Shown in pieces: positions 42,781 through 54,660 of a DNA stretch of 64,000 nt (its first letter is position 1; each line of letters starts with the position of its first letter). A program made the position numbers and the translations under genes. The notes beneath the pieces are model-generated. The model was not told the origin of the DNA, searched no databases, and worked only from the letters and a program-made list of their open reading frames with translations. Origin of the DNA: Folioceros fuciformis (taxonomy: Eukaryota; Anthocerotophyta; Anthocerotopsida; Anthocerotales); NCBI GenBank assembly GCA_049999805.1, contig JBNGIO010006285.1:1-64000 (forward strand). The letters are read 5' to 3'.

Positions 42781-44127
42781 ATGACAGGCGTGCTGGCTTC
42801 TCCGAGGCTTGACGCTATCGCCGCCTGCCCTTGTCCATCGCTTACGCCTTCTCCCCAGACCTCGTTGCCGCTTCCCTGGCGCTGGAGAAACTGTGCTGGC
42901 GTCTCCTCTAGCGGCACTATCAGGTCCGCATCCTCCCTGTCCCGAGATTTTTCTCCGGCAGCATCTGCTGAGGTTCAGAGCAATGCATTATCCAGGAGAG
43001 TTTCCAAATCCTCGAGATGGAGGGTCTGGAAGTACAGTGCCTGTGTGCTCACTTGTCGAGCAACTGCAGTTGTGCAGGAAGCAGTGCAGTCGGAGGAGAG
43101 GATCAGGGATCCCAAGTCCACCAATGTGATCATATTTGGGGCCACGGGCTACATCGGAAAGTTTGTGACCAAGGAGTTCGTGAGTCGAGGCTACAATGTG
43201 GTGGCAGTGGCCAGGGAGAAGAGCGGGATCAAGGGCAAGCTTGGGAAAGAGGAAGTGCAGGCAGAGCTGGAGGGCGCGGAGGTGTGCTTTTCGGATGTGA
43301 CTAATTTGGATTCGCTAAAAGCGGCTTTGCAGGAGAGAGGGAAGCCAGTGGATGTGGTCGTAAGTTGCCTGGCCAGCAGAAGTGGTGGCGTGAAAGATTC
43401 CTGGCTCGTTGATTATCAGGCCACCAAAAACACCCTGGATGTCGGCCTGGCCCTTGGATGCAAGCACTACGTCCTGCTCTCCGCCATCTGCGTGCAGAAG
43501 CCTCTGCTGGAGTTTCAGCGCGCTAAGCTCAAGTTTGAAGCAGAGCTCGAATCGGCTGCAAAGAGCAGCAACGGTGAGCTCACCTACAGCATAGTCCGGC
43601 CCACTGCATTCTTCAAGAGCCTCGGCGGGCAGGTGGAGTTAGTGAAGGACGGAGGGCCGTATATGGTGTTTGGAGACGGTACACTCTGCGCCTGCAAGCC
43701 CATTAGTGAGGCGGATCTGGCATCCTTCATCGCAGACTGTGCAAGTGATGGAGACAAAGTGAACAAGACGCTTCCTATTGGCGGACCCGGTAAGGCCCTG
43801 ACGCCATTGGAGCAAGGAGAAATGCTGTTCAGGATTATAGGAAAGGAGAACAAATTCCTTAAGGTACCAATCCAGATAATGGACTTTGCGATCGCCATTC
43901 TGGATTTCCTCAAAAACATCTTTCCCAATTTGGAAGATGCTGCGGAGTTTGGCAAGATTGGCCGATACTATGCTGCTGAGAGCATGTTGGTGCTCAACCC
44001 TGAGACAGGCAAGTACGACGCAGATGCCACCCCAAGCTATGGAAAGGACACGCTTGAGGAATTCTTTGAGCGGGTTGTGCGAGAAGGGATGGCTGGACAG
44101 GAGCTTGGAGATCAAGCTGTGTTCTGA
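42781..44127 (+). CDS. DVR: Divinyl chlorophyllide a 8-vinyl-reductase, chloroplast precursor
   Basis: 448-residue NADPH-dependent enzyme that reduces the 8-vinyl group of divinyl chlorophyll precursors in the plastid. About 100 residues of Ser/Ala/Arg-rich transit peptide precede the Rossmann motif '[20 protein letters not shown]' (Gly-loop near residue 120). Further family segments: '[20 protein letters not shown]', '[20 protein letters not shown]', '[20 protein letters not shown]', '[20 protein letters not shown]' and '[20 protein letters not shown]'. Single exon, as in Arabidopsis DVR. Starts 275 bp after the kinase gene, on the same strand; no functional link is implied. Confidence 0.94.
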   Translation: MTGVLASPRLDAIAACPCPSLTPSPQTSLPLPWRWRNCAGVSSSGTIRSASSLSRDFSPAASAEVQSNALSRRVSKSSRWRVWKYSACVLTCRATAVVQEAVQSEERIRDPKSTNVIIFGATGYIGKFVTKEFVSRGYNVVAVAREKSGIKGKLGKEEVQAELEGAEVCFSDVTNLDSLKAALQERGKPVDVVVSCLASRSGGVKDSWLVDYQATKNTLDVGLALGCKHYVLLSAICVQKPLLEFQRAKLKFEAELESAAKSSNGELTYSIVRPTAFFKSLGGQVELVKDGGPYMVFGDGTLCACKPISEADLASFIADCASDGDKVNKTLPIGGPGKALTPLEQGEMLFRIIGKENKFLKVPIQIMDFAIAILDFLKNIFPNLEDAAEFGKIGRYYAAESMLVLNPETGKYDADATPSYGKDTLEEFFERVVREGMAGQELGDQAVF

Positions 44128-46084
44128 TATGTAATTTTCAACTTTCTTGTACAATATTTGTTGTTGTCATGTTGCCCAGTTCTGTAGACTCTACACCATT
44201 CCCCACAAACATGCCCGTTTGCCGGGTGGAACGTATGAGTGCTATCTATGCCAGGCCAGACGGCCGTGTCGTGAGGAACTCTCGAGTATGTATATGGTCA
44301 TTTGCAACACTAAGCAAGATATTACTGAGTTGCCCAGTAAGAACTGCGATTAGGCCCTTATCACATAGTCCCTCCATCCGATCTGCGTTCCAAGGCTATC
44401 ACTACTCCCACGAGGTTGATTTTTTTTTTCTCTTTTACTATATTTTTACTACATGATATTATACTATATTTTTATTTTAAACCTTTTATATTTTTTACAA
44501 TAATTTTTTTATTAATTTATATTAATATTTATTTTTATAATTACAAATAGTTATAAAATATAATTCATTAGGATATCTTTTTAATAATGGAGGAGAAATT
44601 GTAAGAATAGTCAAATAAGTCTTAGAACATAATCCATGTGTAGGTTGACTATTCTTTTGTACAAGAACTTGAATTATATTTTCATAGTAATAATATGTAT
44701 CTATTTAGATATCATAAATATATTTATATTAGGTCTTGTGTTCAAACCTTCTATTCATTATTTCTTTCTATTCATCCTAATCTTCTATTCATCTTAACCT
44801 TCTATTTATTATTATTCAAACCTTTTATTCATCTCTTCAAGACAATAAACAACTTCCTTCAAGGATTTTGTAGATAGTATGATTTGCACGCATATTATGG
44901 TGTAAGATCAACTTTTGCTTTCAGAGACATTCATATTAGCTTATTGATTTGCATTTAAAAAGGATAGCATATTATAATTCTCATCGTAAGACCTTGTTAA
45001 TAGGATTCCTCAAAAGCCCATTCAACACCTTTTTCCAACCGGAAGGAGTTGGTTGCATGTGTTGTCATAGTTTTGCTCATGAATCATGCTCAAAGGAGAA
45101 TAAACCTTTGATAAACAATTTGATTCATATAGACCAATACACATTTTGTCACTTAAAGTGTTCATTGTGCGCTAGTATATTGCCGCATCTTACTGCAAAC
45201 ATTGGCATAATGACATTGTGTAGGAACACAAGATGGGTTGTGCAAAGACTAGACAAGATGAGCTGTACTAAGACTAGACATGGTACATAATTGGTAATAT
45301 GTTGTAAATCTGCATCATCTCTAATCTTCATACTATCCACCCATGGGTAATGTTTCGAACTTCAGTTTGGACTTGGAACGGAATGCACTTGTAGACTAGC
45401 ATACTCAAGACTGTCATGAAAAGTAGCAAGTTAGCAAGATTCGGGGAGTCCCAGAAAGGATAGTCTCGAACATGCCTTGTCCTAGCAATTTTGTAATTCA
45501 AGAACAACTCCATTGAAGAGGAATTGAGTCATGCTCATGGGAGCAAGTTAGAGATCATCGAGCACCTACGGCTTCTGAAGTGTTTTCCTCTGTGACGAGA
45601 GGGAATCATGAAAGTTGCAATGTATGCAATTGGGCCAGCACAAGGTACGTAAGCTGGCTGGGTGTTCGTCAGTCACACCTTCGCACCAATCCGAGGGGCA
45701 CATGAAAATCCAACTTTGTATTCACGACACATGAGTACAAGACCTTTCTCCCCTAGCTATGGCGCTCTCCATATCCAACTTCAAAGACTTGACTTCCTTA
45801 CCCCGTGCCTCCTGGTGTTAGTGCCTTCCTAGAGTTTTTCCAGCGTGTTCACACTTGCTGGGTTCTAGCCTTTTTCTAGCTACTTGAATCTGTCTATTAT
45901 TCGTAATAACTATGTTCCCAAATTAATGAAATAAAAGGGCATAATAGCTATTATCCATACTACGCCAAGGGACAAACTGAAAGCTATGAATGTGAACTTG
46001 CCTTACCTTCCTTCTTGTGCTCGTGCATAGTAGTGGAAGTAGTCTCAGGAGTTCCGAATGAACATATCACCTATCCCAACCTCC
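44128..46084. other. AT-rich intergenic DNA
   Basis: 44400-44900 is very AT-rich with a phrase 'GTCTTGTGTTCAAACCTTCT' (44724-44750) that recurs in the 46.9-47.3 kb array. 44900-46080 shows no recognisable gene or transposon domain. Confidence 0.45.
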
Positions 46085-46680
46085 CTAGTAGCTTCTTGTC
46101 AAGACTAAGAGCAAAGTGTGCCGGTAAGCCAATGCACTGGAGACTAGCGTACTCAAGACTAGGAGCAAAGTGTGCCGGTAAGCCAGCGCACTTAAGACTA
46201 TTGGACGCAAGACTAAGAGCAAAGTGTGCCGGTAAGCCAGCGCACTTAAGATTATTGTACGCAAGACTAAGAGCAGAGTGTGGTGATAGGCCACGAGATT
46301 ATCGTACTCAAGACTAAGAGCAAAGTGTGCCGGTAAGCAAGCGCACTTGAGACTAGTGTACTCAAGCCTAAGAGCAGAGTGTGGTGATAAGCCATGAGAT
46401 TATCATACTCTAGATTAAGAGCAAAGTGTGCCGGTAAGCCAACACACTTGAGGCTAGTGTACTCAAGACTAAGAGCAGAGTGTGATGATAGGCCACGAGA
46501 TTATCGTACTCAAGACTAAGAGCAAAGTGTGACGATAGGCCACAAGATTAGCATACTCAAGACTAAGAGCAGAGTGTGTCAATAGGCTAGCGCACTCGAA
46601 ATTAGTGTACTAAGACTAAGAGCAGAGTCTGCGAGTAAGCCAACACACTCAAGACTAAGGGTAGAGCGTACAAGTCTGAA
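46085..46680. repeat. Tandem array of ~50-54-bp units with two alternating types
   Basis: About eleven units containing 'AAGACTAAGAGCAAAGTGTG'. One type continues CCGGTAAGCCAGCGCACTTAAG, the other has GGTGATAGGCCACGAGATTATCG. Early units are 54 bp and so appear open as 18-residue repeats ('LRAKCAGKPAHLRLLYAR'), which I do not take as coding. Confidence 0.92.
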
Positions 46681-46909
46681 CCAATGCTCTCGCAAGGGTC
46701 CTCTTTGCCCTTGTTCGACATGCATTGTTTATATGTATAACTTAACGACACATGGAGTGAGGCAAGGAAACTAAAGCAGTGTAGTGGAGTATATGATAGG
46801 GAGATCTCCTTAGCTGAGTTCAAACTCCAACACTTATGGTTTCTTTCTCAAGGTAGAGGTTTTGTATTCAAATCATAATCTTTCAAAAAAACATTTTTAA
46901 GAAAGTAGG

Positions 46910-47285
46910 TTTTATGTTTCAACCTTTTTAATTTTTGTAACAAAATAGGATAGGCCTTGTGTTCTAACCTTTTTTATTTATTGTGACAGGATAGGATAGG
47001 TCTTGTGTTCAAACCTTCTATTCATTAATTTAAGTGAGTGACAAGATAGAATAGTGAGTGACAAGATAGAATAGATCTTGTGTTCGAATCTTTTTAATTA
47101 TTCTGACAAAATAAAATAGGTCTTATGTTCAAATCTTATTAATTATTGCAACAAGATAGGATAGATCTTATATTCAAACCTCAGTTCATTATTTTAAGTA
47201 AGATTAAGATGATAGGATAGATCTTGTGTTTGAACGTTTTCAATTATTTCAACAAGTTAGGATAGGTCTTATATTCAAATCTTCG
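46910..47285. repeat. AT-rich tandem array, ~46-56-bp units
   Basis: Seven diverged units ending in 'GATAGGTCTTGTGTTCAAAC' or close variants, separated by AT-rich spacers with TTTTTAATTATT-type sequence. Confidence 0.85.
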
Positions 47286-47805
47286 AAGCTAGTGAACATC
47301 TAATAATTATACAATTCAAATAGAAGATTAAGTTAAAACAACATATGGGTCTCAGTCAAGAGGCAATGAGAAAAGAACAACATAAGTTTTGATGTAAGAC
47401 ATGGATGACATACTCTCATACAAGGGATGGAGCTTAACATAAAGACCAAGAAAAGATTGAATTATAACATCTTTGAAATAGAATCATGTTTTAGAAATAA
47501 ATTATGATTCCCTTTGAAACTCACGTAAATAATAATCTTAAAGTGATTATTTTTTATTATTCAAAATGAAATGAAAAGTCAATCTACTCCAAAGATTGGA
47601 GGTACAGTCTGAGTAAGGCTAAACCCCAAAAGGGATACTAGCCCCTTCGAACATCATTCTCAAAAACTATCTATTGCTCCAAAAATGTCATGATGTGGAA
47701 TAACAGAAGCCCTACCTACCGCTCTTGCCGAAGAAGCAATTATTGTTGCTGTTCTAAAGCCCGCATCGGCCAATGCTCTTTGCAAAAACTTAACCTGTAC
47801 AGGCT

Positions 47806-47905
47806 NNNNNNNNNNNNNNNNNNNNNNNNNNNNNNNNNNNNNNNNNNNNNNNNNNNNNNNNNNNNNNNNNNNNNNNNNNNNNNNNNNNNNNNNNNNNNNN
47901 NNNNN
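47806..47905. other. 100-N assembly gap
   Basis: Fixed-length N run in repeat-rich DNA; flanks show no shared overlap. Confidence 0.99.
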
Positions 47906-49627
47906 TAGAGGGTGGTCTTCAAGCGTGATCGGCTGTACATCAAGATCCCCTTGGTAGGTGACAAAATGCTTTGAAGACCATTATTTAGAAGAAATAATTT
48001 TACTAGATGAAGACCTACCCTTCAGATCAAAAGGAATTATTATTTTGAACATCAAAAATTCCAACAAGTAAAACTCCCTTCTCACTAACTATATGTGAGT
48101 GTGCTGTTACGAAATGGATAATCTACCCGTAACCCTGCGGACTAGCTAGTTACCGTAGATCGTAATTAATAGTATTTAATAATCACGAACGGGTGTGCTT
48201 CTTCAGAAGAGACACGGAGTGACACTATTTAAGATACACTTTGTATACACCTTTTAGAGATAAACACAAAATATCACACAAAATATCTCTCTGAGCATTG
48301 CATCTCGATTACGTTAGACTACATGTTATCCTAATCATGCTAGATTAGATGCAATTCTACTACTAGGATTTATCATTACCAACACACTTGAGCATTAGCG
48401 CAAACTCTTGGTTATTCGCTAGTATAATAGAGCACATGTTTATTTAATCTTTAAATAACCATTAAATACACCGATAAATAAGCTGCAACGTACATAGGAC
48501 TTTCAAATGCAATTTGATTTCTCATATTGTCTTTCATCACACAAGTTTCATAAAATTAGCATATAAGAATAAATGAGCATTATCATAATTAACTTCATGA
48601 TAAAAAAATCTAACATAGAAGAAGAGTGTCTTGTAGAGCTTGTAGTGAGTTCAAATAAGAGTGCCTTTGTGTAAAGTCAAGATAACATTACCCCTTATGT
48701 AGGTGGTTTAGCCGTAAACCCTAAACCCTTTCTTTTTATTAAAATTAAGCAAACCAAAAGCTTGTTTTAGTACTAATTCAGAATAGTAGAAAGCAACAAA
48801 GATGGTAGTACAAGTAAGCATGTGTTTAGTAGTAAAGCTTACTAAAAGCATGGAAGTGTGTGGTAGCAAACGTTAGATAAAGCCTAAATAAGTAATTACT
48901 AAGGATGTAATTAGGGCTACTTTATTTCTAAACATTTTTTAGGGCTACATCTAAGGGAGAAGGGCAGGCTACTTGGAGGCCAAGTGTTGTGTTTGGTGCT
49001 AAATTTTTGCTCTAGTTGTTGATTTTATACCTTGGTTGAAGGGTATGTTACTTACAATTTTATTTTAGAATACTAATATTATAGTTGATCCATGATTATA
49101 TTAGTTTTTTAATATAGACGTATTTTCTATGGTGATAATAATCCATCACCAAAAAAGGGTATTTCACCCTTCCTGCGCTCATGAGCTCGGCTTCGCCAAC
49201 CGTTCTGTTAAGCACGACTGATCGAAGTGCGTGCGTAACAAAGTTAGAAAGCATTTAAGAAAGCATGTTAGGGGACTAAGTCTTGTACTGGCAATCGCAA
49301 ACTAATGTAAAGTTCAGGTTAACGGGAGAGAGCGTGTGCTGTGTACATGAAATAGGCAGCCGGCTGGTTGCGAGCTCGGTATGGCTTCCGTGGGAACCAG
49401 TCCGAATGGACTGGACCAAATATGGACATACGTAGCAGACCATCCGTTCCAAGGCTCTCCAGAGAGGATGACGAGAGTCCTCTATGCGCACCGGCTTCCA
49501 TGGAAGACGAGGAGCGGACGCGTCGTGTGAGGGAACATGCCTGCTGCTGGACGATAGTGAGGTCGTTGCCGTAGAAGGCAATTTGCAGTTCATTCGACAG
49601 TAGCAACAAGGCTTGGCGACAGGAAGT
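47906..49627. other. Repeat-rich intergenic DNA upstream of FY
   Basis: No gene domain seen. A block at 48966-49000 matches 31563-31600. A short CCCTAAACCC phrase is at about 48718. The last ~400 bp before 49628 is more GC-rich and is the likely FY promoter and leader. Confidence 0.45.
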
Positions 49628-51877
49628 ATGGCGGCGACCGGTACTTTGAAGCGGCCTTATCCTGCAGGCGGGGAGCAGAGTCAGGGGTCAGGGACGGGGA
49701 CAGGGCCAGGGCAAGGTCAAGGGCCAGGGCAAGGGCAAGGGCAAGGGCAAGGGCAAGGGCCAGGNNNNNNNNNNNNNNNNNNNNNNNNNNNNNNNNNNNN
49801 NNNNNNNNNNNNNNNNNNNNNNNNNNNNNNNNNNNNNNNNNNNNNNNNNNNNNNNNNNNNNNNNCAAGGGCCAGGGCAAGGGCAAGGGCAAGGGCAAGGG
49901 CAAGGGCCAGGGCCAGGGCCAGGGCCAGGGCCAGGGCCAGGGCAAGGGCCAGGGCAAGGGCCAGGGCCAGGGCAAGGGCAAGGGCAAGGGCAAGGGCCAG
50001 GGCAAGGGCAAGGGCAAGGGCCAGGGCAAGGGCAAGGGCAAGGGCAAGGGCAAGGGCCAGGGCAAGGGCAATCGCGGTCGCGGGCTGCAGATCATGCGGT
50101 TCTGGACGGCAAGAGGATGAGGAAGCCGGTGCATCGGCAGCGGGTGGATTACAGCTCGCCGGTGGTGCTGTACGTGCTGTCCCGCATGTGGCAGCGGGAC
50201 GCAAGGGATGCGGCCATCAACCTAGAAGCAACGCCCTCGGCGGGTGTGAACATGCTGCCTCCTCTGGCGTACCCGGACTGGCCTGCCAGCAGCTTCACCA
50301 CAAAGTTCGTGCACGCATCAATCAACAAGGCGCGGTGTTCGGTGAACCGAGTTCTGTGGACGCCGGCGGGGCGCGAGAGGGTTTTCACGGGCTGCCAGAG
50401 CGGGGAGTTCACGCTCTGGAACGGGCAATCCTTCAACTTCGAGTGGATCTTGCAGGCGCACGATGTGGCCGTCAGGTCCATGGTGTGGAGCTACAACGGG
50501 AACTGGCTCATCACGGGGGACGACGGCGGCTGCATCAAGTACTGGACTCCTACTTTGAATCTGATCAAGGCCATCCACACGGCGCATAAGAATTCGGCTG
50601 TGCGGGATCTCAGCTTCTCGTCCACTGACCTAAAGTTCTGCTCCTGCTCGGACGACAGTGTGATAAAGATTTGGGATTTTGCGAGGTGTGACGAGGAGGA
50701 GCGGGCTTGCAAGGGGCATAACTGGGATGTGAAGAGCTGTGCTTGGCATCCTCAGAAGTCGTTGATTGTTTCAGGGGGTAAGGACGCTCTGGTGAAGCTC
50801 TGGGATGCTAGGACGGGGAAGGATTTGCATACGATAGAGGCACATAAGGCGGCTGTGTTGAAGGTGAAGTGGAACAGCAACGGGAATTGGGTGCTGACGG
50901 GGTCCAAGGACCAGGCTATCAAGTTGTTCGATATCAGGACGTTGAAGGAGATGGAATCGTACCATGGGCAGAAGAGGGATGTGACTGCTCTGGCGTGGCA
51001 TCCGTTTCACGAGGAGCTGTTCGTAAGTGGTGGTTATGATGGAAGCATTCTGTATTGGCTTGTCGGCCATGGGACGCCACAGGCAGAGGTTGCAAGTGCT
51101 CACGAGGGGAGTGTGTGGGATTTAGCCTGGCATCCCATGGGCCACCTTTTGTGCTCGGGAAGCCAGGACCAGACCACCAAGTTTTGGTGTCGTCACAAAC
51201 CTGGGGAGGTGGCTCAAGCAGGCAAGTACGGATCAGGTCAAAAGGGTCTTGTCGCTCATGAGGATTACTCATCTGGTGGTGGAGTTCGGACTTTTGTAGA
51301 TGTGGCCAGTAAGCCCCTTGGGAACGGTCCTGCCGATGTGATACCTGGGGTTGGCAACATGTCTATGTCTCTTGTTCAAGCTGGCTCGGATGCCACTTGG
51401 GCAAGGACCGTGGAAACACATCATTTTCAGCATCAACCGTTTTTCGCTCAGCCTGGAGCACAGTCGCAAACCATCCATCCTGCTGGAGTATCTTCAGTAT
51501 CCCAGCCACCGTTGCTGGCCAGGCCATCCTTGGCCACTGTGCCACTGATGGCAGCTGGTGGCCTACAGGCGAATCATTTGCAGATGTCTGGCTCACTGAA
51601 TATGAGTTCTGCATTTCAAGTTGGCCAACTTCTGGGTTCTGGAGTTGTTGGGCAGTCACAAACTCTACACCCAGGTCAAGGGCAGTTGCTGGGATACGGC
51701 GGCGCCACTTTCGCTGGTGGTGGTCATGGCCAGCAAGGTGGTCCTGTTCAGCAAGTCAACTGGCAGATTGGTGGCGGTGGCTCTCTAATGCAATCCAGCT
51801 CCCAAGGTCTTTTGCCCGAGCAGAACGCCGGCCATGCTGTGGGGTCAGGACTGACGAGGCTCTTCAACGCTTTCTGA
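49628..51877 (+). CDS. FY: FY/WDR33/Pfs2-type WD40 polyadenylation factor with long Gly-Gln tract
   Basis: CPSF subunit that helps recognise the poly(A) signal in the nucleus; in Arabidopsis FY also works with FCA in flowering (family knowledge). ATG at 49628; 749 residues including gap positions. After 'TLKRPYP' comes a (GQ/GP)n tract of more than 110 residues encoded by GGGCAA/GGGCCA units and broken by a 100-N gap. Then '[20 protein letters not shown]' and '[13 protein letters not shown]', the hallmark pre-WD segment, followed by seven WD40 repeats (about residues 235-530), e.g. '[20 protein letters not shown]' and '[20 protein letters not shown]'. The C-terminus is Gly/Gln/Ser-rich and I see no PPLPP motifs, which FY uses to bind the FCA WW domain. 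The whole gene is a single open frame, unlike the many-intron FY of flowering plants. Confidence 0.92.
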   Translation: MAATGTLKRPYPAGGEQSQGSGTGTGPGQGQGPGQGQGQGQGQGPXXXXXXXXXXXXXXXXXXXXXXXXXXXXXXXXXXQGPGQGQGQGQGQGPGPGPGPGPGPGQGPGQGPGPGQGQGQGQGPGQGQGQGPGQGQGQGQGQGPGQGQSRSRAADHAVLDGKRMRKPVHRQRVDYSSPVVLYVLSRMWQRDARDAAINLEATPSAGVNMLPPLAYPDWPASSFTTKFVHASINKARCSVNRVLWTPAGRERVFTGCQSGEFTLWNGQSFNFEWILQAHDVAVRSMVWSYNGNWLITGDDGGCIKYWTPTLNLIKAIHTAHKNSAVRDLSFSSTDLKFCSCSDDSVIKIWDFARCDEEERACKGHNWDVKSCAWHPQKSLIVSGGKDALVKLWDARTGKDLHTIEAHKAAVLKVKWNSNGNWVLTGSKDQAIKLFDIRTLKEMESYHGQKRDVTALAWHPFHEELFVSGGYDGSILYWLVGHGTPQAEVASAHEGSVWDLAWHPMGHLLCSGSQDQTTKFWCRHKPGEVAQAGKYGSGQKGLVAHEDYSSGGGVRTFVDVASKPLGNGPADVIPGVGNMSMSLVQAGSDATWARTVETHHFQHQPFFAQPGAQSQTIHPAGVSSVSQPPLLARPSLATVPLMAAGGLQANHLQMSGSLNMSSAFQVGQLLGSGVVGQSQTLHPGQGQLLGYGGATFAGGGHGQQGGPVQQVNWQIGGGGSLMQSSSQGLLPEQNAGHAVGSGLTRLFNAF
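49691..50071. repeat. GGGCAA/GGGCCA hexanucleotide repeat with 100-N gap (49765-49864)
   Basis: In-frame hexanucleotide array coding Gly-Gln and Gly-Pro. The gap lies inside the array, so its length, and the protein length, is unresolved. Confidence 0.97.
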
Positions 51878-52967
51878 GTTTCGTTTCCAGCCTTGCAGTA
51901 AGGCAACAACTGGCAGTTTTCCTGGCTGTCGAGTTTGCTCTGACCAGCTACATCACATGTCAGGGCAAGCGTGAACCCTCGAGCCCTGGGGGTGTGTTGA
52001 TTGTCTGAATGGTGTCGATTGTCTCAATGATAGTACATGGGCCTCCAACTTCTATGCGACGGAAAGTTGCCATGCCAGGTGACAAGATCGAAGATAAGGA
52101 ATATGATGGTCTGGCAACGACAAAGGGCTGCTGAGGACTGCATGTGGTAACTGCCATCCCGGACTTGCCTGTTTGGCTGGCGCTTGCGTGCGGTGGGTAC
52201 GTGATGGAAGTCCATTGCTTCATCATGTTGACAGTACGTTCATCACTTCGCCGCAAGTGAAGGCCGTCATACCAACCAGGCAATCCGAGGGATGTGAACC
52301 CAAGAAGTGGGAGCTGAGTACAACGACGAGCTAAGGAGTAAAATGTGAGTCATTGCTGTAGTGAAGCTGCCTTGTTGCAGCTTCCAGTGAGCATGATCTT
52401 GCAGAGAGACTGTTAGTCCGAGTTCCCTGTCGGAAGTCCGGACTAACGACGAATTCCTCTGCTTGTTTTATGGCCATGGTCGCTAGTTTCCTTCCTGACC
52501 GGGCTTATTGTGATGTACATCTGCAGGTCCCACTGGCAGAATGCTGAGGACAAATCTACGTTCACGTTACTCTCTCGCAATGAAGTAATGCTGGACGTCG
52601 GAGTATTTTGAGCTAGCAGGCCTCAAGAGATGGTTGGTTTCAGTGGGATACGGAGTGAACTGCATGATGGAACGAGACCGTTACTAAATCAATACGCCTA
52701 CGAGGGGTATCTATATGCCGGACTTGGAGCCATGCAGCTCTGCGGATACCTTGAACTTGTGACCAAATTGTTTATGTATAATCTGATTGCTCTATTAGTA
52801 TCTACAAGCAATGAACGAGCGGATGGTATTAATTTTATATTTTTTTATTATTGAAAAAGAGATCCCATCTACTCCAAAGATTGGAGAAAGACCAAGCAGG
52901 GCCAGGCGCCTTCAAATACTATTCTTAATATCTTTTTCAAAGACTCCTGCAAACAATCCTGAATGAT
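51878..52967. other. FY 3' region and intergenic DNA
   Basis: Likely 3' UTR then spacer. A phrase 'TCTACTCCAAAGATTGGAG' at about 52868 also occurs at about 47583. No gene seen. Confidence 0.4.
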
Positions 52968-53100
52968 GACACGCTCGCCGATCGACTAACTAAATGATTT
53001 GGAGCTGGAGCGCGGTTTGGATTGTGTAGTTTGTGGACCCGACACGCTCGCCGATCGACTAACTAAATGATGACACGCTCGCCGATTGACTAACTAAATC
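52968..53100. repeat. Three copies of a ~30-bp unit
   Basis: 'GACACGCTCGCCGATCGACT' followed by AACTAAATGA at about 52968, 53041 and 53072; the last has one change (GATTGACT). Confidence 0.9.
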
Positions 53101-53201
53101 CCTAGTGGATCTAACAAACATATGAGCCACACAAACTTCCTTAGTGAAAAAAAGTCACTCTAAATGAAACCATGTTGCTTAAGGTATATGCTCCGCATCA
53201 T

Positions 53202-53315
53202 GGTGGCAATACGGTGCCCCCAACACATGACATCTCGAACTGTGGCAATACGGTGCCCCCACCACATGACATCTCGAACTGCATCTTGGGTGGCAATTCG
53301 GTGCCCCCTCACAAG
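53202..53315. repeat. Three diverged ~40-bp units
   Basis: 'TGGCAATACGGTGCCCCCAA' plus ACATGACATCTCGAACTG, repeated at about 53202, 53243 and 53291 (third copy diverged). Confidence 0.85.
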
Positions 53316-53479
53316 ACAACGTGTTGGACGGGAGCCTATATCAACAATGACAACCCATAACTGCATGTAGAGAGAGAAAAAGCCTAGGGGTGTGCCAAAC
53401 CTAAGCGAAATCTTATTGTGGTGACAAAAGTTGCTAATGTGATTCGAAAGTCCTAGATGCAAGGTTGAACCAAAAGCTA

Positions 53480-54660
53480 CGAGCTCCCTCCTTTATCTAA
53501 ATAAGATTGAGTACAAGCCCAAGAAGACCTACAAATAGATAAGTCCAAAAGAAGGGCTCTTAGTGCTTGGCCATATTGTTTTTTTACGAAGGAGGCCTGG
53601 AGACCCCTCAACCTTTCCTTAGAAAAGGATGTGAAAAGGAGGTAGAGCTTCATGAGCCTCCAAAGGTAAAGAATTCCTCGCTTGCCTAGTAGATGCTTGT
53701 AAAGGAAAAACGCCCTCCTCAACGCTTGAGATAAAACCTTTAAAAAGAGGGGAATCTTGTAGCAAAAAACGAGAGGCCAAAATTGGAGTCGAGAGGGCCC
53801 AATTACCAAGAAAGGCAATTGGGGCAGAGGCCTCCCTGGCCAAAAGGCTAACCCCTCCAAAGGCAACAGCAAGGAAGCTTGATTCTGGGCCCAATCATCG
53901 ATGGCACACTCAAAGGTACCAAGACTGATATCCCCAAGAACCTGCATAACTTGATTGTGAAACTTCTTGAGACTTTGATAAGAAAATTGGAGAATGCATT
54001 ACCTCACTAGAACTAATGATTATAACCTTGTCGCCACACAAGACAGGAAGAAAGAATACCAAATGCAATTTGAGGATCATCGATTTATGAGAGGTCGATG
54101 ATATAAGCCAAATCTTCATCCAATGCTGCATCCACAAACCTATGAACAAAAGCAAGAAGGTCCCACAGGAACACCCAAGACTCGAAGTCCCTGTGAGGGG
54201 GTGATATCCCCCCTTGAATATTGAAGGTTGGGGGGGGGGGGAGGGAGTGATGATTGGAAGGGACCAAACCTTGCATTTAGACAAACTTGGAGAGCTTTGA
54301 CGAGAAGAAATCAAATGTTGCTTTGATTGTGACGCCTTGCCCAAGAATATGAGGGTCATTAGCCACGAATGGGATAAAGCATTCCCACAATGCTAAGGCA
54401 GTGGAAGACAACAGTTGAAACATCCCCAAGTGGATCCCCTTGCCTTGTGCCTGTTGCTGAATCAAAAACTAAGACCCCCTCCAAAGTAGAGTCGTATTGG
54501 TAGTAGAGCTTGGATGATGAACCATAAAAAGAGTGAATAAAAGGGATGAGACTTGCCAATTGACCTCCTACATTCTTTAGCTTTGAGAAGATAACAACCA
54601 TAGAGACATTGTTGAAAGCATTTTCAATAGCAACCTGCATAACTACCTAATAAAGATGTA
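53480..54660 (-). mobile_element. Dead LINE-type (non-LTR) reverse transcriptase remnant
   Basis: Minus-strand frames, in order, carry RT wording: 'AIENAFNNVSMVVIFSKLKN', 'GGQLASLIPFIHSFYGSSSK', 'SATGTRQGDPLG' (RT motif with GxRQGDPLS-like core), then 'FVANDPHILGQGVTIKATFD' at the catalytic YxDD-like site, and a later 'APIAFLGNWALSTPILASRF'. The frame is split by several frameshifts and stops, and the catalytic site reads A-N-D rather than A-D-D. No endonuclease domain or poly(A) tail was identified. Confidence 0.7.

Noticed and set aside
45149-45513. Short minus-strand frames in AT-rich DNA
   Set aside because: About 60 codons each with no conserved pattern; expected by chance at this composition.
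47660-47805. Minus-strand phrase 'FLQRALADAGFRTATIIASS' hinting at a glycoside hydrolase fragment
   Set aside because: Too short, interrupted by a 100-N gap, and the expected neighbouring motifs are absent.
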